A DNA stretch of 64,000 nt, taken from positions 1-64,000 of the forward strand of contig JANRJY010000119.1 in assembly GCA_033763735.1 (NCBI GenBank), given 5' to 3'. This DNA comes from JANRJY01 sp033763735 (GTDB lineage: Bacteria > Bacteroidota > Bacteroidia > Cytophagales > UBA9547). The notes beneath the pieces were generated by a model. It saw only the letters and a list, made by a program, of their open reading frames with translations. It did not search any database and had not been told where the DNA came from. Position numbers and translations under genes: made by a program. Below, in pieces: positions 16,117 through 24,174 of this stretch (positions within the stretch are counted from its first letter, which is position 1; each line of letters starts with the position of its first letter).

Positions 16117-18046
16117 GTTAAATTTAATAATTTTTATTGTAATATCTACTTTTATATATTCATGCAAAGAAAAGCCTTTAAATAGCTTTAAAAAAGAGCA
16201 AGACAAATTGAATTTAATACTATCACTTGCTGGTGAGAATCGAAGTGAATTACAAAAGGTGCTTGATTTTTATAAAAAAGATAGTTTGAAATTAGCTGCA
16301 GCTATTTTTTTAATTTCAAATATGGATTTATATTGTTCAAATACTCCACTTAGTAAATCTTTAAAAAGGCTAAATGATTTAAGATTTAATAAATTAGATA
16401 GCATCAATAAGTTAAATACGTTTATTGATATTGATGTAATTGACTCGTTAATTGATGTATCATCTGTTGAAAAAAATTTATTGTGTGACTACAATATAGT
16501 TACAGCTGATTATTTGATCGAAAATATCGAATATGCCTTTCTGGCTTGGGAAAATGCGAAATGGGCTAAAAGTATAAATTTTGATAGATTTTGCGAATAT
16601 ATTTTACCATATAGATTACATTCAGGACCTTTAGAAAGGTGGAGGCCTTATTTTTATAATAAATATCAGCATGTGGCATTAGATACAAGTAATTGTTTGA
16701 GTGCTGTTGTTTCTATAAATAATGAAATAATAAAATGGCTCAAATGGAAAAATGAAATTAATCCTAATGTAGTATATTCGTCAAATAACATATTAAAATC
16801 CAAATCTGGAACCTGTACTCATGAAGAAATAATTAAATTATATGCAATGCGTTCTATTGGAGTACCGATTTCATTGGACTTTTATAATTTCCATGGATTA
16901 AATTCAATCGTATTATCTGATTCAATAAATTTTTCGTTTTCGTCCTTTAATAATCCTATTAAAAACGATTTTCCATTTGGATATTTTTCAACAGTAGTTC
17001 CTAAAGTATATAGATATACATTTTCTGAACAAAAAGAATCGCTTGCAAGCTGTGAAGTAGATTTAGATAAGATCCCTCCGTATTTTCGAGATAAAAATAT
17101 TTTAGACGTAACTAAATTTTATCCACCTCATTCAAATATTATAGTAAATATAGACACCACTAAATTCTCATTAAACAATAAATATTTATATTTAGCTTTT
17201 TTTGACACAAAGAGATGGGTAATAGCCGCATGGGCTAAAAGAATAAAGGATTTTTCTGAATTCAATTATTTAAGACGTGGAATAGTTTATCTTCCATGCC
17301 TATATGTAGGAGAGAATGATAAAATTACACCTATAGGTAATCCTTTTATATTAAATTTTGATGGACTTAAAGAAGACATATCTGCTGATATGCTAAAAAC
17401 TGATCCTACTATTAAGTTATATCGAAAGTTTCATTTAACATCGAGAGTTGAGAGTTTTGCGACTGGTATGGTGGGTGGAAAGTTTCAAGTTTCAAAGTCA
17501 GATTCTTTCTCAAATAAAATTACCCTATTTTCATACACTATTACTTCAAAACCTAAACAAGGATGGAATACAATATATATTAATTTAAATGAATCATTTA
17601 GGTACGTAAATTATCAAGCTCCTAGTTTTAGTTTTGGAAATATCTCTGAAGTTAGAATTACAGATGAGAATGACGTAAATCTTATTGACAATAATTATAA
17701 TATCAAGGAATTAGCTACTTTATTAGATACTAATAAATTAACTTATTTTCACTTAGAAAACCCTTTAAATGAATTTTTGCCAACAATAAAATTAATTAAG
17801 GAGGTGAAAAAAATTAAAATATCATATATACCACGAAATGATGTAAATACCATTGAACCTGATAATATTTACGAATTATTCTATTGGAATAATTCTTGGG
17901 TTTCCTTAGGCCGGCAACAAACGGATTCGAGTTTTCTTATTTATAAAAATGTCCCTTCAAAAAGTCTATTATGGCTTTCAAATTTAACTTCAGGTAATGA
18001 AGAAAGAATATTTATTTATAAGAATAAAAAGCAAGTTTTTTGGTAA
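16097..18046 (+). CDS. Transglutaminase-like lipoprotein
   Basis: The preferred ATG at 16097 gives 649 residues with a lipobox (TFIYSC, Cys23). An earlier start at 16076 would put residues before the signal sequence. The transglutaminase-like core contains SGTCTHEEI with Cys240, a following helix with RSIGVPISLDFY, and His266 in the FHGLN segment, which aligns with the HSWN-type His of related Bacteroidota proteins. The C-terminus has the discoidin-like end module seen in such proteins (YELFYWNNSWVSLGRQ; NEERIFIY near the end). Family members act as cysteine peptidases or amidases, or have lost activity. The overlap with the upstream lipoprotein gene argues for a shared surface function. Confidence 0.7.
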   Translation: MISKLSRLNLIIFIVISTFIYSCKEKPLNSFKKEQDKLNLILSLAGENRSELQKVLDFYKKDSLKLAAAIFLISNMDLYCSNTPLSKSLKRLNDLRFNKLDSINKLNTFIDIDVIDSLIDVSSVEKNLLCDYNIVTADYLIENIEYAFLAWENAKWAKSINFDRFCEYILPYRLHSGPLERWRPYFYNKYQHVALDTSNCLSAVVSINNEIIKWLKWKNEINPNVVYSSNNILKSKSGTCTHEEIIKLYAMRSIGVPISLDFYNFHGLNSIVLSDSINFSFSSFNNPIKNDFPFGYFSTVVPKVYRYTFSEQKESLASCEVDLDKIPPYFRDKNILDVTKFYPPHSNIIVNIDTTKFSLNNKYLYLAFFDTKRWVIAAWAKRIKDFSEFNYLRRGIVYLPCLYVGENDKITPIGNPFILNFDGLKEDISADMLKTDPTIKLYRKFHLTSRVESFATGMVGGKFQVSKSDSFSNKITLFSYTITSKPKQGWNTIYINLNESFRYVNYQAPSFSFGNISEVRITDENDVNLIDNNYNIKELATLLDTNKLTYFHLENPLNEFLPTIKLIKEVKKIKISYIPRNDVNTIEPDNIYELFYWNNSWVSLGRQQTDSSFLIYKNVPSKSLLWLSNLTSGNEERIFIYKNKKQVFW

Positions 18047-18604
18047 TTAAATAGTACTGTCATTCGACTAATTTTTAAAAGTAAACAAAAGAGGTCTTTG
18101 ATTACGATTTAGGGGGATTTATTTTTGTTTTGAAAAACACCCCCTCCCATAGTTTGGAAAATCTGCAATTGTACTATCTGATTATTTCTCTCTGATGAAG
18201 TTAAATTTGTGCGTTTTAGTATTGCGACAAGGCATACATATGAACCTGTTGTAAAAGATGAGCAATAAATCCGCCTTTTGGATTACAAGAATGAATAAAA
18301 AAACCAATAAATAAATATTATCATGATAAATTTTATTATAGTAAATATCAAAAATCTATTTATGAAAATGTTTTCTTAAGAAATAAATTAAATGATAAAA
18401 GTTGCTAATCAAATGAGATGATTTTTTTTACGATACCGAGTTATTGAAAAATCCATATCTTAAAGAAAGTACAACAGTGGGCATGCCATACAATTTAATG
18501 ATTATCAAAGAAATGGGTTTATATTCTTAAGCAAATTGATTCAAAAGTAAGGTTCAACAATTATGGATAATAACAAATTACTAGTTATTTTAAAATCTTA
18601 ATCC
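18047..18604. other. Gene-free interval, probably decayed
   Basis: No frame longer than a few tens of codons, RNA gene or clear repeat is visible. Short stretches have coding-like composition (for example around 18190-18260 and 18440-18540) but are broken by stops in every frame, suggesting eroded genes or insertion debris. The segment between 18100 and 18180 has GC-rich runs (aggggg, cacccccc-like) unlike the surroundings. Confidence 0.45.
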
Positions 18605-19081
18605 TTAAAAATATTTTTTCAAAACAAACAAAGAAGCATTTATAAGTGATAGCAAGAAGGACTCTATTATACTTGAATAAATACTAAGTAATTCATATTT
18701 AGATTTTAGTAGGTAATTAATTCTGTTATCAATTAACTCAGGATAAAATCCCAATCTATTCATTTCGATAAGGTAATCCTGTATTTGAAAATCAAAAATA
18801 TAAAGACTCCAATATTTTAAAGCAATATTTAAAATAAAAAATTTTAAGCCAATGGTGAGAAAGGCGAGCAAAATAGAAATTAATAGATAGGAATTATCTG
18901 CTATTCTAAAAAACAAAGAATTAATTAAGAATAAATTAAATAAAAGATATAACGTATAATATAGTATGTAATTATAATTGGAAGGATTGAAATATATTAA
19001 ATGATCGAGTCCAATTGTTAAAATTGAAAGTATAATACTATTAACAAAAGTTCCTATTATAACTGCAGTGAATAATTTCAT
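18605..19081 (-). CDS. Small hypothetical membrane protein
   Basis: A 158-residue minus-strand frame has four predicted membrane helices (about 5-28, 38-60, 66-88 and 138-156). A polar loop between the third and fourth is rich in Tyr, Asn and Leu. I recognise no family. It stands alone between the gene-free interval and the integrase and shares their low GC content, so it is probably island cargo. The length and clean hydrophobic pattern make a real gene likely. Confidence 0.55.
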   Translation of the reverse strand: MKLFTAVIIGTFVNSIILSILTIGLDHLIYFNPSNYNYILYYTLYLLFNLFLINSLFFRIADNSYLLISILLAFLTIGLKFFILNIALKYWSLYIFDFQIQDYLIEMNRLGFYPELIDNRINYLLKSKYELLSIYSSIIESFLLSLINASLFVLKKYF

Positions 19082-19295
19082 TGAGCAATGGTTTAGTATT
19101 TAATTAAAGTTAGTTAAAATATATTGACTTTTGCTATTTTATTAAGCAACCCAATGCAAATGACTTTGAACAGTAAAGACAAAATCATATACAAGAAATA
19201 TTTTGTCTATAGCTTTTATTGCAAAGTTTAAAGTGCAAAATAAAACAAATAAATTCAACTTCTTACACTTAAGATATTAAGTAAATTATTGAATC

Positions 19296-20645
19296 TTATG
19301 AGTCCCAGACCTTTCTAAACTCATTCACCTTAACCATATCTGTAATTTTGAGATATTTTTTCATGGTTTTGTAATCTTCGTGACCAGTGATACTTTGAAC
19401 AATTTCAGGTCTCAATCCTTTTTCCAGTGATAAGGTCACAAAGCTGACTCTAGCGCAGTGCGTAGATATTTTTTGCCATTTCAAAAAACTTTTTTCTATT
19501 CTTTGTTTCCCTTTATATCTTACCACTTTGACAAAATCATTCAACCCAGCTCTTTTACAGATTTCTTTTAGGAATCTATTTGTAGTAACATTATGAAAAG
19601 TTGGAAATACTTTCATCCCATTTATTATATATTCCTTTTTATAATTCGCTAAAATTGACAATGCATCTTTAGACAACGGTACAAGTACTTTAACTTTTTT
19701 GTTTCCTTTAATTTGCCAAAGATGCCATATGACCCCATCTTCTTTTAATTCAAGGTCTTCCCATTTCAAGTTTTCGATATCTGAAAATCGTTGACCCGTC
19801 CAACATTGAAAAAGAAAGTAATCTCTAACGAGAGATAGTTTTTTATCTTGTTCTAAATCAACATTTTGAATATCTCTTAATTCCTTTAAAGTTAGATAAG
19901 CTCTATTAGATTCCGTTCTTTCTGATTTATACTTGTGATAGGTTTCATTTTGATGATATTTTCTCTCGAATGCCCAATTTAAAAATACCTTAAGGCTTTC
20001 GTAATACTTTGATACGGTATCATTAAAATGATTACGTTCTTCAAATAGGAATTTTCTGAACCTAATATCAAAGTTGAAGTCAAATGAATCAAAGTTTAAC
20101 TTTGTTCTAGTATATTTTTCATAATCTTTCAATATGTTCACCAAGGTTTTGTATTTTTTAACAGTACCCAGTTTGGAGATAATTTTTTTCTCCTCAAAAA
20201 ATATTTGATAAATTTCATATATATCCGGCTTTTTTTCATGTATCTCTTCTACAGGTTGGGTATTATAAACGACTTGTCTAAGCTTTTCTTTAAGGTGTTG
20301 GATCTGAATCCCAGGTTCCGTTCTTAGTATACTGATATATGCATTTGTAACACGTTGGTGGAGTTCACTTAACAGTAGGTTGAATTCAATACTTCCTGCA
20401 ATATTTGATCGCTTTTGTCGCTTTTCAAAATCCCAATCAGTAGGTCTAACTTTTTCAAGAGTGTTGTATTTAAGTAGATACCCCTTCCGTTCTTTTGATT
20501 TCTGGATATAAACGTATAAATAAATAGAACTTGGTTTATCCGAAAGGAGAGATTTGACACTCTTTCCTTCCCTTTTTAGTTGTAACATTTCTTCATGTGT
20601 GCCTTTTTTGTAGGGCTGATTCAAGTAAAATTCTATCATTGCCAT
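19296..20645 (-). CDS. Tyrosine recombinase (phage-type integrase)
   Basis: The 449-residue product has an N-terminal arm-binding region, a SAM-like core-binding domain (about 115-235) and a C-terminal catalytic domain. Catalytic residues visible are Arg in the QRFSD motif, H396-x2-R399 (THCAR), H422 (GHEDY) and nucleophile Y431 (KYLKITD). This is the type common on Bacteroidota conjugative or genomic islands, and length and residues suggest an active enzyme. It is transcribed leftward, away from the repeat cluster at 20710-20829 and the tRNA-like 13-bp repeat at 20843-20855. This arrangement fits an island end, with cargo extending to the left. Confidence 0.92.
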   Translation of the reverse strand: MAMIEFYLNQPYKKGTHEEMLQLKREGKSVKSLLSDKPSSIYLYVYIQKSKERKGYLLKYNTLEKVRPTDWDFEKRQKRSNIAGSIEFNLLLSELHQRVTNAYISILRTEPGIQIQHLKEKLRQVVYNTQPVEEIHEKKPDIYEIYQIFFEEKKIISKLGTVKKYKTLVNILKDYEKYTRTKLNFDSFDFNFDIRFRKFLFEERNHFNDTVSKYYESLKVFLNWAFERKYHQNETYHKYKSERTESNRAYLTLKELRDIQNVDLEQDKKLSLVRDYFLFQCWTGQRFSDIENLKWEDLELKEDGVIWHLWQIKGNKKVKVLVPLSKDALSILANYKKEYIINGMKVFPTFHNVTTNRFLKEICKRAGLNDFVKVVRYKGKQRIEKSFLKWQKISTHCARVSFVTLSLEKGLRPEIVQSITGHEDYKTMKKYLKITDMVKVNEFRKVWDS

Positions 20646-20709
20646 AAGTAATATTGATTTATAATTTTTGTTTAAATTTATGCATCGTAAAGATTTCGTA
20701 AAAAATTGG

Positions 20710-20829
20710 TTTACAGAGTTTTACATCTATTTACACTTTTTTACATGTTCAAATGAGTTAATTCCATTTCCTTTAAAAGAAAAGCCCAATTGTGGTAAAA
20801 TTTTGTAAAAGATTGGAAATGTTTGTAAA
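20710..20829. repeat. Phased TTTACA repeats upstream of the integrase
   Basis: TTTACA occurs at 20710, 20720, 20730 and 20740, exactly 10 bp apart (one helical turn). The inverted form TGTAAA appears at 20804 and 20824, 20 bp apart. The set lies between the integrase start and the tRNA-like repeat at 20843. Such arrays usually bind a protein on one face of the helix. Integrase arm sites, excisionase sites or a repressor operator are all possible. Confidence 0.7.
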
Positions 20830-20842
20830 ATTGAAAGTGGTT

Positions 20843-20855
20843 TGCTCCCCGCTAC
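20843..20855 (+). other. Candidate attachment core (13-bp repeat, left copy)
   Basis: TGCTCCCCGCTAC is repeated exactly at 21170-21182, where it forms the 3' T-stem and acceptor part of a tRNA-like sequence. The left copy lacks the T-arm, and the sequence before it belongs to the integrase side. This is what integration into a tRNA-like 3' end would leave. The distant left end of the element is not in the window, so this remains a candidate. Confidence 0.5.
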
Positions 20856-20871
20856 AAAAATCAAAATAAAT

Positions 20872-21132
20872 ATGTATGCAGTTTACATTTTGTATGCTGA
20901 GAAATACCAAAAAACATACGTAGGATTTACTTCTGATTTAAATAATCGTTTATTATCTCATAATTCGCTTTCGAAAAAAGGGTATACTTATAGATTTCGA
21001 CCTTGGAGATTGATTCATTGTGAAAATTTCGAAAGTAAAATAGAGGCAATGAAAAAAGAAAAATATTTTAAGAGTGGAATTGGGAGAAAATGGATTACTG
21101 AAAATTGGGAAGCTTTGATAAAAAATTCATAG
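20872..21132 (+). CDS. GIY-YIG family nuclease
   Basis: A small single-domain GIY-YIG endonuclease of 86 residues. The motif pair appears as YAVYILY and TYVGFTSDLNNRLLSHN, then RPWRLIHCENFESKIEAMKK and a C-terminal KWI helix. It belongs to the stand-alone group related to the UvrC N-terminal domain that is common in Bacteroidota. I start it at the ATG at 20872; the longer frame from 20842 only translates the CTCCCCGCTAC repeat. The gene is bracketed by the 13-bp tRNA-like repeats (20843-20855 and 21170-21182). Its substrate is unknown; relatives include mobile and repair-associated nucleases. Confidence 0.85.
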   Translation: MYAVYILYAEKYQKTYVGFTSDLNNRLLSHNSLSKKGYTYRFRPWRLIHCENFESKIEAMKKEKYFKSGIGRKWITENWEALIKNS

Positions 21133-21182
21133 GATTCGTATCCGCTAAGGCGTGACGGCAGTTCGACCCTGCTCCCCGCTAC
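21133..21182 (+). other. tRNA-like 3' fragment with T-arm
   Basis: GGCAG-TTCGACC-CTGCT at 21157-21173 folds as a 5-bp T-stem with a canonical TTCGACC loop. It is followed by CCCCGCTA in the position of a 3' acceptor strand. No matching 5' acceptor or D-arm is found upstream, where the GIY-YIG gene lies, so this is not a complete tRNA. It may be a remnant or a mimic serving as a recombination target. Confidence 0.6.
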
Positions 21183-21245
21183 TTTAAATTATTTCACTTA
21201 TCCATCCATTTTATTTTTATTGCAGCATATTTTAAACTTTAATAT

Positions 21246-22328
21246 ATGGCCTTAAGATGGATTACTTTTTTATTTTTCCTTAATACTTTGATTAATGCCC
21301 AGCCTAAACGAATGATGGTTATTAGTGGGGGAGGAGCGAGAGGAGCTTGGGGTGTGGGAGTAGCGGAACAATTAGTGAAAAAATATGGACCATATCAGGC
21401 AGTATATGGCACAAGTACGGGTAGCCTAATGGCTCCTCTAATTTTGTTAAATGATTTTGACAGACTTAAATACATATATACAAATACAACAGCAAAAGAT
21501 ATATTTAGTAAAAATCCATTTACAAAACCAAAATATAAAAACGGTAAAATTTTTGTAAATATCAATTATGGAAGAGTTGTGTGGCGTTTGTTTTTTGGCA
21601 AAAAAACAATTGGTGAAAGCAAAAATCTCAGAAAACAAATAAGTAAATTTTTCACAGAAAGTGATTATAACAAATTGGATTCTAATCAATTGGTGTTGGG
21701 TGTGGCCGTAACAAATATGAATACAGGTAAGCCGGAAATAAAAAGAAATGATAAGTTAAATTATACACAATTGACATCTTGGATGTGGGCTTCCGCAAAC
21801 CAACCCTTATGGATGAATTATGTTCATGGATATTATGTTGATGGCGGATTAAGATCAGTGATTCCTATAGAACAAGCCATAATTTATGCGGATTCAAACA
21901 ATATTTCTGAAATTGATGTAATTATCAATAATTCTGTGGATTCATTAGAACAAGGTTGGTCGCCTAACAAAAAAAATATGTTGGACGGTATGCTTCGCAT
22001 TTTAAAAATATACGATGCAGGTACTATTCGTAATAATATGATTATAGGTGAATTGCTTACAAATGTTTGTTATGATTCAAACAAAGAACTGGAAAATGAA
22101 AGATTTATAACAATTAGATATCACATTATGCCAGATATTCTTGCCAAAAATTACCAATATGATTTAGCATTTGTTAAAAAAGAGATGGAAAAACTACTTT
22201 TGGCCGGACAAACCTATGAAATTGACAAAAAGAAGGTTTCAATTGGGATAAATGCTCGTTCTCAACGACCTTCAAATGAACATCGTATTCCTGTAATGAT
22301 GTATAAACAATTAATAGGTCCAAAATAG
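21246..22328 (+). CDS. Patatin-like phospholipase
   Basis: A Ser-Asp dyad lipid acyl hydrolase of 360 residues with an N-terminal signal peptide (about 1-18). It shows the oxyanion motif GGGARG at 28-33, the nucleophile elbow GTSTG with Ser57, and the catalytic Asp motif DGG (VDGGLRSVIP). These three motifs in order define the patatin family, whose members hydrolyse phospholipids or other acyl esters. The signal peptide places it in the envelope or outside the cell. It is monocistronic and convergent with the DUF1801 gene, 18 bases away. Confidence 0.92.
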   Translation: MALRWITFLFFLNTLINAQPKRMMVISGGGARGAWGVGVAEQLVKKYGPYQAVYGTSTGSLMAPLILLNDFDRLKYIYTNTTAKDIFSKNPFTKPKYKNGKIFVNINYGRVVWRLFFGKKTIGESKNLRKQISKFFTESDYNKLDSNQLVLGVAVTNMNTGKPEIKRNDKLNYTQLTSWMWASANQPLWMNYVHGYYVDGGLRSVIPIEQAIIYADSNNISEIDVIINNSVDSLEQGWSPNKKNMLDGMLRILKIYDAGTIRNNMIIGELLTNVCYDSNKELENERFITIRYHIMPDILAKNYQYDLAFVKKEMEKLLLAGQTYEIDKKKVSIGINARSQRPSNEHRIPVMMYKQLIGPK

Positions 22329-22346
22329 ATTAGAAACAACTGGTTG

Positions 22347-22706
22347 TTAATTTAATTTTGAAACTTCTTCTATTCTAAACTTTACTATTTTAGTAATTAA
22401 TTCAATCGGAAGTGCTTGATTCAAAGGAAATTGTACGGCACCTTTTGAATATTTATAGTTGCCAAATTCAGGTTCAAAATTTTTTATTCCTGATGCTGTG
22501 GGATAAAATCCTATATGGTTCTTATATCCTGCAAAATATACCAACACAGCTTTTAGTTTGTATGCAGGCATATTGTAACTAATGATTTCTTCAGAATTTG
22601 GAGCAGCTTTTTTAATAATTGACTTAATTTCTTGAAGCTTAGTTTGAATGTAATCCGGAAAAAATGATATATATTCATCCGTATTTTTAAAAGTACCCTT
22701 TACCAT
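22347..22706 (-). CDS. DUF1801 domain protein (YdhG/iron-chaperone-like)
   Basis: A 119-residue cytosolic protein with the DUF1801 pattern: helix FPDYIQTKLQEIKSIIKKAAP, then EEIISYNMPAYKLK, VYFAGYKNHIGFYP and the C-terminal RIEEVSKL. Relatives include the frataxin-like YdhG group, but no metal-binding role can be shown here. It is the last of three minus-strand genes (SRPBCC, VOC, DUF1801) that often occur together in soil and aquatic Bacteroidota. Confidence 0.85.
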   Translation of the reverse strand: MVKGTFKNTDEYISFFPDYIQTKLQEIKSIIKKAAPNSEEIISYNMPAYKLKAVLVYFAGYKNHIGFYPTASGIKNFEPEFGNYKYSKGAVQFPLNQALPIELITKIVKFRIEEVSKLN

Positions 22707-22728
22707 TTTTGTTTACTATTTACTCAGA

Positions 22729-22763
22729 ACTATAAACTATAAACTACGAACTACGAACTAAAC
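22729..22763. repeat. Heptamer tandem repeat (ACTAYRA x5)
   Basis: Five consecutive 7-bp units, ACTATAA twice, ACTACGA twice and then ACTAAAC, lie between the DUF1801 and VOC genes. The last unit contains the stop codon of the VOC gene. The period matches the other heptamer arrays near 56.4, 56.5 and 58.7 kb. Confidence 0.75.
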
Positions 22764-23186
22764 ACTCAACAATGTCTGAATATCAAACTTTTTCATTTTC
22801 ATAAATGCCTGTACTACTTTTTCTGACTTGGTAGGGTCGCTCATTAGTTTACTTAATATTGATGGTACAATTTGCCAAGAAACTCCATACTTATCTTTGA
22901 GCCATCCGCACATACTTTCTTCACCTTCAGCGGTAAGTTTGTACCAATAGGTATCTATTTCTTCCTGAGTATCGCACTCAATTACGAATGAAACTGATTC
23001 ATTAAACTGAAATTCAGGACCGCCATTCAGTGCCATAAACTTAGTATTGTTCAGTTCAAAAATTACCACCATTGGATTTTCAGAAATGATTTTAGCATTT
23101 TTGAAAATATTGACATAATAATCAACTGCTTCTTTGGCTTTATTGTCAAACCATAAGCAAGCGTAAATTTGTTTTTGCATAAACAA
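22758..23186 (-). CDS. VOC family protein (PhnB-like)
   Basis: A 142-residue vicinal-oxygen-chelate fold protein of the PhnB/3-demethylubiquinone-methyltransferase-like subgroup. Visible motifs are YACLWFDNKAKEAVDYYVNIF, then FMALNGGPEFQFNESVSFVI and GWLKDKYGVSWQIVP. The subgroup often lacks metal, and its substrates are unknown. Two ATGs, at 23186 and 23180, are possible; the second (MQKQ) fits relatives better. It lies four bases downstream of the SRPBCC gene, so both form one operon. Confidence 0.9.
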   Translation of the reverse strand: MFMQKQIYACLWFDNKAKEAVDYYVNIFKNAKIISENPMVVIFELNNTKFMALNGGPEFQFNESVSFVIECDTQEEIDTYWYKLTAEGEESMCGWLKDKYGVSWQIVPSILSKLMSDPTKSEKVVQAFMKMKKFDIQTLLSV

Positions 23187-23190
23187 AAAA

Positions 23191-23625
23191 TTATTTCACT
23201 GATTCAGCGTGTTTTTTATAGTTGTCAATTATTGCTTGCCAACCTGCTTTTTGCATGTCCATAGGATTCAAATTTTCCGGATCAAAAGTTTCTGTAACGG
23301 TAGTGCTGCTTCCATTATTTTGAAAAGTAATTCTAACTTTTCTTTCATCTCCAAGGCTATATTCAATAAGTTTGTGAGGAATTACATTGTCATATACTCC
23401 TTCGAAGTCAAATCCCATACTTCCATCAACTGATTCCATTCGGGCACTAAACTTACCCCCAGTTTTTATATCATTAGTGGCACGTGGGCAGCACCAATCC
23501 GGACTTGCAAAGTTCCATTTTGTAATATGTTCAGGTTGCGTCCAATATTCCCAAGCTTTTTCCACCGGAATATTTACCGTGGTTTCAACGGTAATAGTAG
23601 ATTTTACATTTTTATTTGCGTCCAT
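23191..23625 (-). CDS. SRPBCC/AHSA1-domain protein
   Basis: A 144-residue START-like hydrophobic-pocket protein of the AHSA1 group. The N-terminal strand is followed by VEKAWEYWTQPEHITKWN, a central DWCCPRATNDIKTGGKF-type region, and the family end TFDPENLNPMDMQKAGWQA. The group binds unknown small hydrophobic ligands and often pairs with VOC proteins, as here. It is first in the minus-strand trio. Confidence 0.92.
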   Translation of the reverse strand: MDANKNVKSTITVETTVNIPVEKAWEYWTQPEHITKWNFASPDWCCPRATNDIKTGGKFSARMESVDGSMGFDFEGVYDNVIPHKLIEYSLGDERKVRITFQNNGSSTTVTETFDPENLNPMDMQKAGWQAIIDNYKKHAESVK

Positions 23626-23737
23626 AATAAATATTGCTAATTAATAGTTTGATTCAATTGTGAAAACAAATAAAAATAATTTAAATTAAATAGTTAAATA
23701 GGTTTCAAAATATTAAAAAATATAATAAAAAACTGAA

Positions 23738-24019
23738 CTATTCACCACCGACCAAAGTGGTATATATAATGACTATACCTAGGTAATTTTGAACTTGCAA
23801 ATCAACAGTTGCTATTTTACTAACACCACCATTGCGGGCCGCTGTACCTGTTGAATAGTCACCACCATCCAATGCAATTTTACCAAATAAAAAAGCAGCT
23901 CTAGATTTACCTTGCTTTGCTCCTAAGTTATTTTGAGTTACCATAAGCGGACTTATGGTTGTGCAACTTGAAAGAAGAATAATAAAAAATGTAATTATTA
24001 TAATATTGATATTTTTCAT
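23738..24019 (-). CDS. TRL-like small lipoprotein
   Basis: The ATG at 24019 opens a 93-residue protein with a lipoprotein signal (FIILLSSC). A Gly/Ala-rich body follows with GKSRAAFLFGKIALDGGDYS, AARNGGVSKIATVD and a hydrophobic C-terminus. This order matches TRL-like (tRNA-associated locus) lipoproteins, small surface or periplasmic proteins of unknown role. A longer frame starting at 24160 adds a Lys/Phe-rich extension with no signal logic, so I reject it. It is divergent from the PKD protein gene. Confidence 0.7.
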   Translation of the reverse strand: MKNINIIIITFFIILLSSCTTISPLMVTQNNLGAKQGKSRAAFLFGKIALDGGDYSTGTAARNGGVSKIATVDLQVQNYLGIVIIYTTLVGGE

Positions 24020-24174
24020 GTTATAGTTTTTTGAACGGCCAATTATAATTGTAAGTTTATTGAAATCCAAAAAAAATAATGAGAAAATAAAATTTGTAAA
24101 TTCAAACTTAATTTTTTTCTTTGTAAAGTACTTCTTAAAATTTGTACAATAACCAAACACAATTGAATTAAATA

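Noticed and set aside
20842..20871. Extended N-terminus of the GIY-YIG protein
   Set aside because: Those ten codons only translate the 13-bp attachment-like repeat and its flank; homology begins at the ATG at 20872.
21133..21182. Complete tRNA gene
   Set aside because: T-arm and 3' acceptor are present, but no complementary 5' acceptor, D-arm or proper anticodon arm can be found upstream.
24019..24160. 47-residue N-terminal extension of the TRL-like lipoprotein
   Set aside because: The extension is Lys/Phe-rich, precedes a perfect lipoprotein signal and overlaps the divergent upstream region.
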